A stretch of 64,000 nt of DNA from contig DIPM01000035.1 in assembly GCA_002427105.1 (NCBI GenBank), positions 1 to 64,000 on the forward strand. Reading direction: 5' to 3'. This stretch comes from Marinilabiliaceae bacterium UBA5488 (GTDB lineage Bacteria; Bacteroidota; Bacteroidia; Bacteroidales; Marinilabiliaceae). The notes beneath the pieces were generated by a model. The model had not been told where the DNA came from. It ran no database searches and worked only from the letters and a program-made list of their open reading frames with translations. Each line of letters opens with the position of its first letter. Positions within the stretch are counted from its first letter, which is position 1. Of this stretch, positions 17,187-25,692 are shown piece after piece. The translations under genes were made by a program, and so were the position numbers.

Positions 17187-17936
17187 TTAAATCTGAGTGA
17201 AGTAAATAACTGCTATAAGGTACAAGCTTGTTTCCGTGAGCTGCTGCAAGGCGCCAAGTCCATCCCCGCTATAGCCGCCGCTTCGTTTAATAATGTAAGT
17301 TCTAAAACGCCAGCTTACCAGAAGGGCGGCAACTATCATCAAAACAGTTAATAAGGGTGGCAGAAGGAAAAGGAAGGGCAGAACGCTAAGGATAGCAATC
17401 CATAGCGAGGCGCTCGAGACCTGGTTTCCTATGGGCTTGGCCTTGCTTAGTGCGTCATGACGGATGTAAGGGCATGTTCTCACCAGAAATACCGGCATTA
17501 GGCGACTTAGAGTGTTGGCAACTATTAATAGGTTGAAGATATGGATTTTAGGCAGATGTATAAGAGTGGTAAACTTTGTGGCTAAGATAAGTAATAGGCC
17601 AATAACGCCGTAGGTTCCCAGCCGGCTGTCTTTCATAATCTCAAGGATGCGCTCTGTGTTTGTGCCACCGCCATAACCATCACAAAAATCAGCAAAGCCA
17701 TCTTCATGAAAGGCTCCTGTGATAAACACGCATGCTGCCATACTAAGCAGAAGAGCTAGGGGCAGGGGCATAATAAGCAGGGCCAGCCACAGCACTCCTG
17801 CTCCCAAAGCGCCGACAAGGGCTCCTATTAGAGGGAAAAAGCGCAATGCCTTATTCAAGAGTTCAGGAGAATAGGGGAGGGATGCAGGAACCGGGATACG
17901 GGTAAAAAACATTAATGCTGTCAAAAAGGTGTGCAT
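17187..17936 (-). CDS. cobS: Adenosylcobinamide-GDP ribazoletransferase (cobalamin synthase)
   Basis: A 249-residue integral membrane enzyme that joins adenosylcobinamide-GDP to alpha-ribazole, the last assembly step of the nucleotide loop. The metal motif HEDGFADFCDGYGGG and KDSRLGTYGVIGL are typical, and about six hydrophobic segments follow. Starts MHTFLTALMFFTRIPVP, as in other CobS. A 133-base gap with a strong hairpin separates it from cobT. Confidence 0.93.
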   Translation of the reverse strand: MHTFLTALMFFTRIPVPASLPYSPELLNKALRFFPLIGALVGALGAGVLWLALLIMPLPLALLLSMAACVFITGAFHEDGFADFCDGYGGGTNTERILEIMKDSRLGTYGVIGLLLILATKFTTLIHLPKIHIFNLLIVANTLSRLMPVFLVRTCPYIRHDALSKAKPIGNQVSSASLWIAILSVLPFLFLLPPLLTVLMIVAALLVSWRFRTYIIKRSGGYSGDGLGALQQLTETSLYLIAVIYFTQI

Positions 17937-18002
17937 CTTGAGAAGTTTTGAATATTGTTTTCGCGCAGCTAAAGCTACACATTTCCCGCGAATAATTAAC
18001 AG

Positions 18003-18041
18003 GACACAAAACAGGCCGACCCGCGTCGGCTGTTTTGTGTC
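18003..18041. repeat. Strong inverted repeat between cobT and cobS
   Basis: GACACAAAACAG, a bulged G, CCGAC, loop CCGC, GTCGG CTGTTTTGTGTC: 17 pairs with one bulge. No T-run follows in the gene direction (minus), while CTGTTTTTTG follows on the plus strand, so it is not a simple terminator for the cob operon. It may affect message stability or partial termination. Confidence 0.7.
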
Positions 18042-18069
18042 TGTTTTTTGGGTCGGTAGATGCTTTTAG

Positions 18070-19089
18070 CTAGACCTTGTTGGAAACACCGACGCTTTCA
18101 AAGCTTGCCATCTGGTTAAGAAAGTTGACTGCGCTTTGAATTACGGGGAAGGCCAAGGCTGCACCGCTTCCTTCACCCACTCGCATATTGAGTTGAAGAA
18201 GAGGACGAGCTTTCAGGTGTTTTAGCAATAGGGCATGTCCCTGTTCATCACTTTGGTGGCAAAAAATGACATTGTTTAGCACTTCGGGATTGAAGTGGCT
18301 TGCAGTAAGCAGGCTGACTGTAGATATAAATCCGTCAGCCATAATAATCATTCCCAGTTCCTTGGCTTCTAAATAAGCCCCTACCATCATAGCTATTTCC
18401 AATCCTCCAAAAGTAGCCAGAGTTTCTATAGTGGTTTGTGGATTGTATTTCTCGGAAATTTCTTTCAGTAGCTTTTGTTTGTAACTAAGCTGCTCGCCGT
18501 GCATTCCGGTACCTGAACCGGTACATGTTTCGATGGGTAAGCCGGTAAAGCGGTGCATTAATAGTGAGGAGGAGGAGGTGTTGCCAATGCCCATTTCTCC
18601 AAAACCTATGGTATTGCATCCTGCCATGGCCTCAGCACGAACAAATATTCGTCCGTATTTCATAGCTTCTTCGCATTGCTCAATACTCATTGCCGGTTCT
18701 TTTCGCATATTTCGTGAACCACCTGCTATCTTGGCGGAGATTATTGGGCTGTCAGCCTGAAAATCATAATCCACGCCGGCATCAATGACTTTAAGAGCCA
18801 GGCCGTTTTGCTTGCAGAAAACGCTGATTGCAGCGCCTCCTGTTGCAATGTTCATTGCCATTTGCCAAGTCACTGCTTTTGGGTAGGAACTGACTTTTTC
18901 ATCAGCCAGTCCGTGGTCGGCGGCAAACAATAGCATAGTGGGGTTTACGATCTTTGGAGAAAGAGTATTCTGTATCAATCCGACCCTGAGGGCAAGCTCC
19001 TCAAGATGGCCCAGTGCTCCAAGGGGCTTAGTTTTATTATCTATTTTTTGCTTCAGCAACAGATGTAAGTCTTGCTCTATATTATTCAT
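18070..19089 (-). CDS. cobT: Nicotinate-nucleotide--dimethylbenzimidazole phosphoribosyltransferase
   Basis: About 339 residues. Makes alpha-ribazole phosphate from a lower-ligand base and nicotinate mononucleotide. The catalytic Glu lies in MRVGEGSGAALAFP near the C-terminus; other family segments are KPLGALGHLEELA, FGEMGIGNTSSSS and FAADHGLADEKVS. The frame extends to an ATG at 19125, but MNNIEQDLHLLL (19089) is the usual start. The base used cannot be read from the sequence. Between cobU and cobS. Confidence 0.93.
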   Translation of the reverse strand: MNNIEQDLHLLLKQKIDNKTKPLGALGHLEELALRVGLIQNTLSPKIVNPTMLLFAADHGLADEKVSSYPKAVTWQMAMNIATGGAAISVFCKQNGLALKVIDAGVDYDFQADSPIISAKIAGGSRNMRKEPAMSIEQCEEAMKYGRIFVRAEAMAGCNTIGFGEMGIGNTSSSSLLMHRFTGLPIETCTGSGTGMHGEQLSYKQKLLKEISEKYNPQTTIETLATFGGLEIAMMVGAYLEAKELGMIIMADGFISTVSLLTASHFNPEVLNNVIFCHQSDEQGHALLLKHLKARPLLQLNMRVGEGSGAALAFPVIQSAVNFLNQMASFESVGVSNKV

Positions 19090-19133
19090 AAATCTTGCCT
19101 GTTTTCTGATAAGGATCGCCTTCAAATAATTAA

Positions 19134-19643
19134 CTACTGCTTTATTGTAAGTGGTATGCCTGCGACCATTAACACTACCCGGTTGGCTGTTTTCGCTATA
19201 TGTTGGTTCATCCGGCCTTGAAGATCTGTGAACTTTCGCGACGCCTCGTCTTGCGCGTGAATGCTCATACCAAGTTCATTGGTGACTACTATCAGATCCA
19301 TGTTCTTCTTTATAAACTGTTCCCACTCGTTTTTAGCCACCTGTAGCGAGGTCTCTGCATCGTAGCTGTTGTCGTGAAAAATATTCGTAAGCCACAGGGT
19401 GATGCAGTCGAGCACTACCGTTCGCTTTTCCAGGGCGACGCGTCCCAGGTGCTTTTCCTCCTCCACGGTGGTCCATTGCGGTCCCCTATCGGCCTGATGC
19501 CTTTTGATGCGGAGGCTGAAGTCCTCATCCCAGTGCCTTGCTGTGGCAAGATACACCGGATGTTCACTCTGTGCCTCTGCCAGTTGCTGCGCGAAGGAGC
19601 TTTTGCCGGAGCGTTGACCTCCGCTTATTAAAATTATCGACAT
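19134..19643 (-). CDS. cobU: Adenosylcobinamide kinase / guanylyltransferase
   Basis: A 169-residue bifunctional enzyme that phosphorylates adenosylcobinamide and then transfers GMP to it. P-loop GGQRSGKSSFAQQLA, the guanylylation His region ATARHWDEDFSLRIKRHQ and VLDCITLWLTN are all present. Length matches CobU. It opens the cobUTSC block and is separated from btuG by a 107-base spacer with a strong hairpin. Confidence 0.93.
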   Translation of the reverse strand: MSIILISGGQRSGKSSFAQQLAEAQSEHPVYLATARHWDEDFSLRIKRHQADRGPQWTTVEEEKHLGRVALEKRTVVLDCITLWLTNIFHDNSYDAETSLQVAKNEWEQFIKKNMDLIVVTNELGMSIHAQDEASRKFTDLQGRMNQHIAKTANRVVLMVAGIPLTIKQ

Positions 19644-19659
19644 GTTTGCTTAAGTTGAA

Positions 19660-19697
19660 GATTCTGAGCATGATGCCGTTGCATCCTGCTCAGAATC
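19660..19697. repeat. Strong two-part hairpin between btuG and cobU
   Basis: GATTCTGAGCA, T, GATGC, loop CGTT, GCATC, C, TGCTCAGAATC: an 11-pair outer stem and a 5-pair inner stem, perfect apart from an opposed T/C. No T-run follows on the minus strand, so it is not a canonical terminator. It lies 17 bases before the cobU start codon and could set the ratio of uptake to synthesis gene expression. Confidence 0.75.
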
Positions 19698-19750
19698 CAG
19701 TGGACAGATAATCAAAACTTTGGGTAGGCTATTTTGCTCAGGTTATGGTT

Positions 19751-20875
19751 TTAGTCTAAGAACAGTGCCCAATAAGGGGAAACTCCTACATTAATATCTT
19801 TTTGATGCTCTCCTTTTGCATTGTAAATTGCCACTTCTCCGGCTTCAACAGCAGAGGGTGACAGTAGTATATAAACATCATTGTTTACAGGGTTCACAAC
19901 TATGCCCTGAGCTCCTTCCAGTCCGGTGATAAATTCGCTAAATTCTTTTGTTTCAGTGTCAAAGCTCCAAATTGCGCCTTTTTGAACCCAGTTGTTCGTT
20001 CCTTCTTCCACCCATGAGGCCGCAGTAAGATACAGGGTGCCGGCATTGCTGTTTTCCGCGAGTATGCTTGCGTAAGTGGTGCTGACTCCCGGGAGTTTGT
20101 AATTGTGCTCTAGCTCATCAGTGCTTGTGTTAATGTAGGCTAAGCCCGTTTCAGCGCCGGGGTCGTAACTGGCAATTGCCAGATAAAGATTGTTGTCAGC
20201 ATCGCTTACAAAGTAGGTGCTGACAGCAGGAAGGTCGATACTGGTGATGGCCTCGGTGCTTAGGTCAATCACTGCCACTTTCGGGATGTAGTTAAGGGCA
20301 GCATACAACTTTCCGTTGGCAAGAGCCAGACCTTCGGGGCCTCCGGGAAGGTCTATTTTTCTTTCAACCTTACGTGTTTTTGTATTGTAAACGGCAATGT
20401 AAGAATCAGGCATAGTTTTGTAGTCGGGTTTGGCTCCCCAGCATGAAATATAGAGTAAATCGCCTTCGCCCACAAAGTAGCGGGGATTTGCCAAGCCTTC
20501 TCTAATAGCATTTCCGCCCGGCCTAAAGTATAAATCAAGTGAAATAAGCTCATCGGTCATGTTTCCTATCAAATAAACAGAGTCCTTATAGGTGGCACCG
20601 TACTGGATGTTTGAGTTGAGGATTATCCCTGGATTTTGTGCCTGAAAGTAGTTGTTTGTGTTCACATCCTTACGGAAGTCGTAGCGTGTTATACTTGAGC
20701 CTCCATGGCCAAAGGCTCCATAGTTGAGGAAATAGGCTCCTGATATTTCCTCGTTGATTATTTGTTCCTTATTGTCATCATCATTGGAGCAGGAATTAAA
20801 GCCGAGCGCCAATACCAGAGCCAGGCTCCACAATAGTTTGCCCTTAAGGACGAAGGATTTGTTTTTTGTTTTCAT
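19751..20875 (-). CDS. btuG: BtuG-like surface cobalamin-binding lipoprotein
   Basis: About 374 residues: signal peptide with lipobox (LALGFNSC), an acidic SNDDDNK stretch after the Cys, typical of surface export in Bacteroidota, then a beta-propeller of the YncE/DUF5074 type with repeated strand patterns (PGGPEGLALANGKLYAAL, LEGAQGIVVNPVNNDVYIL). In Bacteroides, BtuG proteins encoded beside btuB bind B12 tightly and hand it to BtuB. Here it follows btuB by about 100 bases under the same riboswitch, which is the main support. The upstream in-frame ATG (20899) is less likely than 20875. Confidence 0.82.
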   Translation of the reverse strand: MKTKNKSFVLKGKLLWSLALVLALGFNSCSNDDDNKEQIINEEISGAYFLNYGAFGHGGSSITRYDFRKDVNTNNYFQAQNPGIILNSNIQYGATYKDSVYLIGNMTDELISLDLYFRPGGNAIREGLANPRYFVGEGDLLYISCWGAKPDYKTMPDSYIAVYNTKTRKVERKIDLPGGPEGLALANGKLYAALNYIPKVAVIDLSTEAITSIDLPAVSTYFVSDADNNLYLAIASYDPGAETGLAYINTSTDELEHNYKLPGVSTTYASILAENSNAGTLYLTAASWVEEGTNNWVQKGAIWSFDTETKEFSEFITGLEGAQGIVVNPVNNDVYILLSPSAVEAGEVAIYNAKGEHQKDINVGVSPYWALFLD

Positions 20876-20910
20876 GTTTTTGTCTAATTTATTATTCAAT
20901 GTTTTCGTTA

Positions 20911-20972
20911 ATCTTGCTAAACTGCTAAGCCGCTAAATGCTAATCTACTAAATTGCTAAAACGCCACCCTCC
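20911..20972. repeat. Short tandem words (gctaaa) between btuB and btuG
   Basis: The spacer reads as a run of diverged 8-10 base words around gctaa (cttgctaaactgctaagc, cgctaaatgctaatc, tactaaattgctaaa). Same style as the other phrase-like intergenic repeats in the window. Confidence 0.45.
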
Positions 20973-20980
20973 ATCTTCCA

Positions 20981-22891
20981 CTATCTACCCTCATTGCGTA
21001 AATCAATGCTGATATTAAGTTTGAAAGCACGTCCGGGCATTGCATACAATGCCTCGTTCTGGTAGTCGATGTCGAAAATGTTAAGCATCTGGGCAGTAAA
21101 TTGCAGTCCGTGCTCTTTATAATTTAAGCGATAACGGAGCGACAAATTTGTTAGAAAGTGCCCCGGTAGTGATTGCCCCTGCAAGATTTGAGTTCGCTCA
21201 CCTATGTAGCTCCCATTTGCAGTTATCCCGTATTTTTTCCAGTTCAGGTCTGCATAAAGGTTAGCGCTGTGTTTAGGTGTATAAATCAGCTGCTTCTGCT
21301 TATTGTGCTCTTTTACAGGATTGTAGGAATAGTTGGCGCCCCATTGACTTTCAATTTTGTTAAATGCAACAGTTGCCTGAAGTTGTAATTCAAGTCCCTT
21401 ACTAATTACGCGTTCTACGTTCTGCGCCTCCCAGTCAACGAAGCCCGGTTTCCATTCAATCCAGTTGTCCACATCCATATAGAAGAGGTTGACCTTAGCT
21501 CGCATATGATTATGTTGCATCTGCCGTAGGTAGCCAAGTCCGGCTTCCAGGTTAATTCCGGCTTCGGGTTTTAAATTGGGGTTGCCCTGAGTGCCCCAAT
21601 AGCGGTCGTTGAAGGTTGGTATGCGGTAGCTGCGTGAGAGTCCTCCCGTCAGGGTCAGCTGTTGCTTAGGTGAGCTTGCCGCCTTGTATTCCAGTACCAG
21701 CGCGGGAGTGAAGGGCGCTTTGAAATTGCTAACCAGCATCTGCCGCACATTTACGGTGGCTCTTAGGTCTTTCAAGGGTTCAAAGTAGTACGACAGGTAA
21801 AGGTCAAGTTGCTGTTCGTAGTCAATTACTTCTTTGGAATAGGAATAGACATCGGGTACAATATACTTGTATAGCGCGCCTGCCTTTATTTCGGAGCCGG
21901 GTGAAGTCTTATAGCTTGCAGAAGCTTCGCTTAGCAATCTGTCAGTAACAATCAGTTGATCTTCATTTTTTTGGTATAGCTGTTCGTCATGGACATAACC
22001 TGCGCCTATTTTAATCAAAAAAGGACTATTGCGATTCTCATATTCCAGCCATGAGCGAAAATTATTGTCTTGTAGTTCAGCCGGGCTTTTGTTGTTAGAA
22101 GCCATATTGGGCTGTATTTCATGCCAGTTGTCCTCATACCAGAAGGAGCTTTTTATATTTGCTCCGGCATTAAAGCGGTAATTTATCTCTTGCAAGAAGC
22201 CCTTGTTTTCGATGGCCGCTCCCTGCTGTCTTTCCCTTACGGGTGATGGGTTTGTGTAGGAATTCTCGTGGAAAGGGTTATTGAAATAAAAGTTGTTTTC
22301 TTTTTGAAACCAATAAGCCTTGGTAACGGATTCCCAGTTGCCCTTGCCCAGATATATTTTTGTACCGTAAAATTTTTCTCCAAAAGAACCGATGGTGCTG
22401 CTGAAGTTGAGCTTTTGTCCTTTAGTCCATTTGTTCTGTTGCTCAAGGTAAATTGTTCCTCCAATAGAGCCTGAGCCATTAATGGCCGATGAGCCCCCGT
22501 ATTGAAGGCTAATGCCATCGAAGAGGTAGGTGGCTAGCCCCGAGGCATTTGCATGTCCCAGAGTAAGGGAGTTAATATCAATGCCCCCGAAGCGAATTGA
22601 AGTATGGCTGGCCGAAGTGCCACGGAAGCGGATGGTTGATAGTCCACCGGCATTTCCTTTTACATAGACCGGTGACAAGCGGCTAAGTGCCTGATCCAGA
22701 TTGGCCTCGGCCATACCTTTTAGCAGTTGGCTGTCGAGGCGGTCGATTTTAGCACCGGGCTGAAATTTTCTGTAATCGCTCACAAGCGTTACTTCCTCCA
22801 GATGAACGGTGTCGATAATCATAGGTTCCGGATTTCCGGCAAAAGCACTGCAGCTCGCCAGCAGGCTTATTAACAATAATAAATAACGCAT
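20981..22891 (-). CDS. btuB: TonB-dependent cobalamin receptor BtuB
   Basis: A 636-residue outer-membrane receptor. Signal peptide MRYLLLLISLLASCSAFAG, plug domain (about 45-145: STIRFRGTSASHTSIRFGG, GSSAINGSGSIGGTIYLEQ), then a long barrel rich in aromatic strands, ending in KLNISIDLRN. It imports corrinoids using energy from TonB-ExbBD. The cobalamin riboswitch just upstream and the btuG/cob genes downstream fix the substrate. Confidence 0.92.
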   Translation of the reverse strand: MRYLLLLISLLASCSAFAGNPEPMIIDTVHLEEVTLVSDYRKFQPGAKIDRLDSQLLKGMAEANLDQALSRLSPVYVKGNAGGLSTIRFRGTSASHTSIRFGGIDINSLTLGHANASGLATYLFDGISLQYGGSSAINGSGSIGGTIYLEQQNKWTKGQKLNFSSTIGSFGEKFYGTKIYLGKGNWESVTKAYWFQKENNFYFNNPFHENSYTNPSPVRERQQGAAIENKGFLQEINYRFNAGANIKSSFWYEDNWHEIQPNMASNNKSPAELQDNNFRSWLEYENRNSPFLIKIGAGYVHDEQLYQKNEDQLIVTDRLLSEASASYKTSPGSEIKAGALYKYIVPDVYSYSKEVIDYEQQLDLYLSYYFEPLKDLRATVNVRQMLVSNFKAPFTPALVLEYKAASSPKQQLTLTGGLSRSYRIPTFNDRYWGTQGNPNLKPEAGINLEAGLGYLRQMQHNHMRAKVNLFYMDVDNWIEWKPGFVDWEAQNVERVISKGLELQLQATVAFNKIESQWGANYSYNPVKEHNKQKQLIYTPKHSANLYADLNWKKYGITANGSYIGERTQILQGQSLPGHFLTNLSLRYRLNYKEHGLQFTAQMLNIFDIDYQNEALYAMPGRAFKLNISIDLRNEGR

Positions 22892-22984
22892 CTTGCAATT
22901 TTAAATGCGCTCTGGGTGTTTTTTTGTGAAAGATGACTTATCCAGGTTTCACAAGCTTTAGTCCCGAAGCTCCGATTAATAATG

Positions 22985-23160
22985 ATACTTATCTGGCAGG
23001 TCTTCTGACTCGTTCCTGATTTTAACAGCCTTCCCGTCTTGCGACAGTGGCAAAAGTTGCGTCAAAATCATTGTTAGAACTTACAGCTGCGGGTACAGCT
23101 CCGGAATTTTCCTTGTGGAAGCACCGGATTCCCTTTTTATTTTGCGAGGCGCCAGCCTCA
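22985..23160 (-). promoter_or_regulatory. Cobalamin riboswitch controlling btuB and the cob operon
   Basis: On the minus strand the conserved elements appear in order: GGGAATCCGGTGC, GAGCTGTACCCGCAGCTGTA, the B12 box TTTGCCACTGTCGC, ACGGGAAGGCTG, and GAGTCAGAAGACCTGCC. These match the AdoCbl-binding riboswitch consensus. It ends about 95 bases before the btuB start. High cobalamin is expected to repress the operon. Confidence 0.93.
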
Positions 23161-23179
23161 CAAAAACCAAATACGATTG

Positions 23180-23187
23180 CAAATGTA
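23180..23187 (-). promoter_or_regulatory. -7 box of the riboswitch-btuB transcript
   Basis: TACATTTG on the minus strand matches TAnnTTTG and lies just upstream of the riboswitch core, in the right position to start the leader. No clear TTTG was found at the usual -33 distance, so this is partial support. Confidence 0.4.
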
Positions 23188-23568
23188 AGGCTTTATTTCA
23201 AAATCGGAAAAATTGGGGCGCCTTTTTTTGTAACAGGATATTAACAGTCCTTGGATGACGCATGACAAAAAATTGCACTTAGTCCCTTTTTTATTGTCAA
23301 AACAAACCGCTCCTTAATCCCAAATCGAGCAACAATGTCTCTGATCAAGATGTCGTCGAACAAGCTGGTTAGTTGGAATATTTTGAATCTATTGTTTGAT
23401 AAACAACAAAACCGTTGGATACAAAACAACGGTTTTGATTTCATGAAAGCTTGATTCTTTGATAATTCTATTTTTAAAGACGGGTGCTTTCATACAGATC
23501 GCAATATTCGAGGCGCTTGTTGGGAAAGAAATTATCAGCTATCTTGGGCTTAAATTAAAAATAAGGCT
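23188..23568. other. Spacer between the riboswitch and pirin, no intact gene
   Basis: Holds the possible ATPase relic (23290-23385) and a 10-pair hairpin at 23408-23436 (AAAACCGTTG, 9-base loop, CAACGGTTTT). On the minus strand the hairpin is followed by GTTGTTTA, so it could be an old terminator. No clear promoter for pirin was recognised. Confidence 0.5.
23290..23385 (-). pseudogene. Possible relic of a DUF4143-type AAA ATPase
   Basis: In a short open stretch (23241-23444) the segment FQLTSLFDDILIRDIVARF followed by GIKER resembles the linker region of the AAA_14/DUF4143 ATPases that are common in Bacteroidota (typical pattern: L..LfdDIl.rDIv.Ry.Ir). Nothing on either side continues the family, so it would be a decayed fragment. 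Assigned from memory of the motif only. Codons outside this segment look random. Confidence 0.3.
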
Positions 23569-24444
23569 ATGTCAAATATTTCATTGATTGTTCCGGAGCG
23601 TGCCGCTGATATAGGCAATTTTATGGTTGGGCGTTTGCTGCCCTTTCGTCAGAAGAGAAGCGTTGGGCCTTTTGTGTTTATAGATCATATGGGACCTGCC
23701 AAAATGGGCGCCGGCAAAAGCCTTGATGTGTTGCCTCATCCTCATATTGGTCTGTCAACTTTAACCTTCCTTTTTGAAGGCGCTATTATGCATCGTGACA
23801 CTATTGGCAGTGAGATTGAAATAAGGCCGGGTGAGGTCAACTGGATGACGGCGGGTAAGGGTGTGGTTCACTCTGAACGCACTCCGGATTATTTGCGATT
23901 GGCGGAAAAAACTCTTCATGGTTTGCAAATCTGGGTTGCCTTGCCTCTTGAGCTTGAAGAAACGGAGCCTTCTTTTGCGCATATTGATGCGTTGGATATT
24001 CCATGTTGGGAGAGCGACGGTTTGACTATTAAGCTGATAGCAGGAGAGGCCCTGGGGCGCAAATCACCGGTTCCTGTGCATAGTCCCTTGTATTTCATAG
24101 AGATTAAAAGCATGAAGACCCAAACAGTTCGGCTTGGCGATGAGTTATATGGCGAGAGCGGCCTCTACATACTGGAAGGGGTTGTTCGCAGTGAAGGTAA
24201 TAGCTTTGAGGCTAAGCAACTTCTGGTGGCAAAGGATATCAAGATGTGCAGTTTTGAGATTGAGGCCGGCTCAAGTGTTTACTTGTTTGGTGGCGAGCCT
24301 TTTCCCGAAGAGCGCTATATCGATTGGAATTGGGTATCTTCGCGCAAAGAGCGACTGCTTCAGGCACGCGAGGACTGGATTAATGGGCGCTTTCCCTTGC
24401 CTGAAGGAGAGAGCGAATTTGTCCCCTATCCGGGCAGAGGCTAA
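23569..24444 (+). CDS. Pirin family protein
   Basis: A 291-residue bicupin of the pirin family. The N-terminal metal site is visible: HPHIGLSTLTFLFEGAIMHRD and GKGVVHSERTP, giving three His and one Glu as iron ligands. Pirins are reported as quercetin-oxidising enzymes or redox-sensing regulators; which applies here is unknown. Converges with the GNAT gene, 4 bases between stops. Confidence 0.88.
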   Translation: MSNISLIVPERAADIGNFMVGRLLPFRQKRSVGPFVFIDHMGPAKMGAGKSLDVLPHPHIGLSTLTFLFEGAIMHRDTIGSEIEIRPGEVNWMTAGKGVVHSERTPDYLRLAEKTLHGLQIWVALPLELEETEPSFAHIDALDIPCWESDGLTIKLIAGEALGRKSPVPVHSPLYFIEIKSMKTQTVRLGDELYGESGLYILEGVVRSEGNSFEAKQLLVAKDIKMCSFEIEAGSSVYLFGGEPFPEERYIDWNWVSSRKERLLQAREDWINGRFPLPEGESEFVPYPGRG

Positions 24445-24448
24445 CTGT

Positions 24449-25045
24449 TTATTCCATAATCAGCTTGTCCCAATAGGGATTGATGCAGCCATAACGATAC
24501 TCATCGCATAGCTTATGATTTTTATATATTGCCTTTTCAATAATAGCTTCTAATTTGTAGCCTGCTTTTTCCAAAACGCGCTGTGAGGCTTTGTTGAAAT
24601 CAAATACGGCAGAAAAAATCTTTAGCAGTTCCAGTTGCTCAAAGCCATAGGCAGTAATAAGTTTTGTGGCTTCGGTAGCTATGCCCTTGCCCCAATATGG
24701 CTCTCCTATCCAGTAGCCTATTTCAGCCGATTTGCGATATACGTCAACTTGTTTCACCAGGCCTATAGATCCTACAAACAGCTTGTTGTGTTCGATAGCA
24801 AAATTTTGCCGTGGGTTTTCCTCTTGGCATAAGTGAATAAAGTCCATGGCATCTTTTGGGGTGTAAGGGAAAGGTATGTAGTCTCTCAAATTGGCTACTA
24901 CCCGACTGTTGTTTAATAACGTAGCAAGGGTTTCAGCATCTTCTTGTTTGAAGGCTCTTAAGGTTATGTTGTTGCCGTTTAGCTGCATCTGATTAAATTC
25001 TGATCTGTTATATTGGGCAATAGTATTCAAATACTGCTGAGTCAT
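24449..25045 (-). CDS. GNAT acetyltransferase, RimJ/RimL type
   Basis: A 198-residue N-acetyltransferase. Family features are ITLRAFKQEDAETLATLL, SAEIGYWIGEPYWGKGIATEA (the acetyl-CoA loop, 126-146 region) and NKASQRVLEKAGYKLEA. Substrate unknown. The ATG overlaps the stop of the upstream DUF2867 gene by four bases (ATGA), which supports this start over the internal Met at residue 20 and implies coupled translation. Confidence 0.82.
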   Translation of the reverse strand: MTQQYLNTIAQYNRSEFNQMQLNGNNITLRAFKQEDAETLATLLNNSRVVANLRDYIPFPYTPKDAMDFIHLCQEENPRQNFAIEHNKLFVGSIGLVKQVDVYRKSAEIGYWIGEPYWGKGIATEATKLITAYGFEQLELLKIFSAVFDFNKASQRVLEKAGYKLEAIIEKAIYKNHKLCDEYRYGCINPYWDKLIME

Positions 25046-25623
25046 TTGGCCTTGATGACTTTCATTGCCTTTTTCAGGTTGTAATAAATTAGCAGTTTGT
25101 GAAATGGCTTTACCGGTAAAAAGTAAAGACGTCCCGCGATGTTGTTGAAATGTACTGCCGTTGTAATGCTAAATATCTGCTTTTCATCCTTTGTAGATGG
25201 AGGAGTAGATAAAAAGGAAACCATGAAATTCAAATGTTTGTCACCTTCACCCATTAGAACCTCATTTTTCGATTTGTCATGCACCTTAAAGATTCCCAGA
25301 CTATCGCCCGCAACGCAGTTTTCAATATCTGTGATGCTTGGAGCTGTTTGATTGGTGTTGGCTGCCTTTAGGCCAAATAGTCGTACAGTCTTGTTTCTAA
25401 TCTCCATAAGGACATTAGCCCATCTTGGGCCACTGCTCATAAATACGGCAAGCAGCTCGCTGATGCTCCATTCTTTTGACTTATCAAGAACTTCAAATTG
25501 GAAGGAGTCCACATAATGGAAGGGTTCCTCTTTTATTCTCAATAGTGAGTTTTCAGGGATAGAGTTTGTTTTCTTAATCATCAGATGATTTTGTTTTTCT
25601 ACTGCAAATTCGGATTTTTTCAT
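25042..25623 (-). CDS. DUF2867 family protein
   Basis: About 193 residues. The C-terminal segment (ITTAVHFNNIAGRLYFLPVK, then PFHKLLI) is the hallmark of DUF2867, a family of unknown function that in some proteins is attached to NAD-binding domains. No signal peptide. An extra in-frame ATG lies at 25650. Overlaps the GNAT gene by four bases; 43 bases or more after the CE15-like esterase gene. Confidence 0.7.
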   Translation of the reverse strand: MKKSEFAVEKQNHLMIKKTNSIPENSLLRIKEEPFHYVDSFQFEVLDKSKEWSISELLAVFMSSGPRWANVLMEIRNKTVRLFGLKAANTNQTAPSITDIENCVAGDSLGIFKVHDKSKNEVLMGEGDKHLNFMVSFLSTPPSTKDEKQIFSITTAVHFNNIAGRLYFLPVKPFHKLLIYYNLKKAMKVIKAK

Positions 25624-25692
25624 TGTTTGTGTTTTAGCTGTAGTTTTCAATCACAAAATGTGGCTTTTTGCTATTAGTCTTTGAGAAGCACA

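Noticed and set aside
23047..23244. A 65-codon plus-strand frame
   Set aside because: It sits on the opposite strand of the cobalamin riboswitch, whose conserved elements explain the sequence better.
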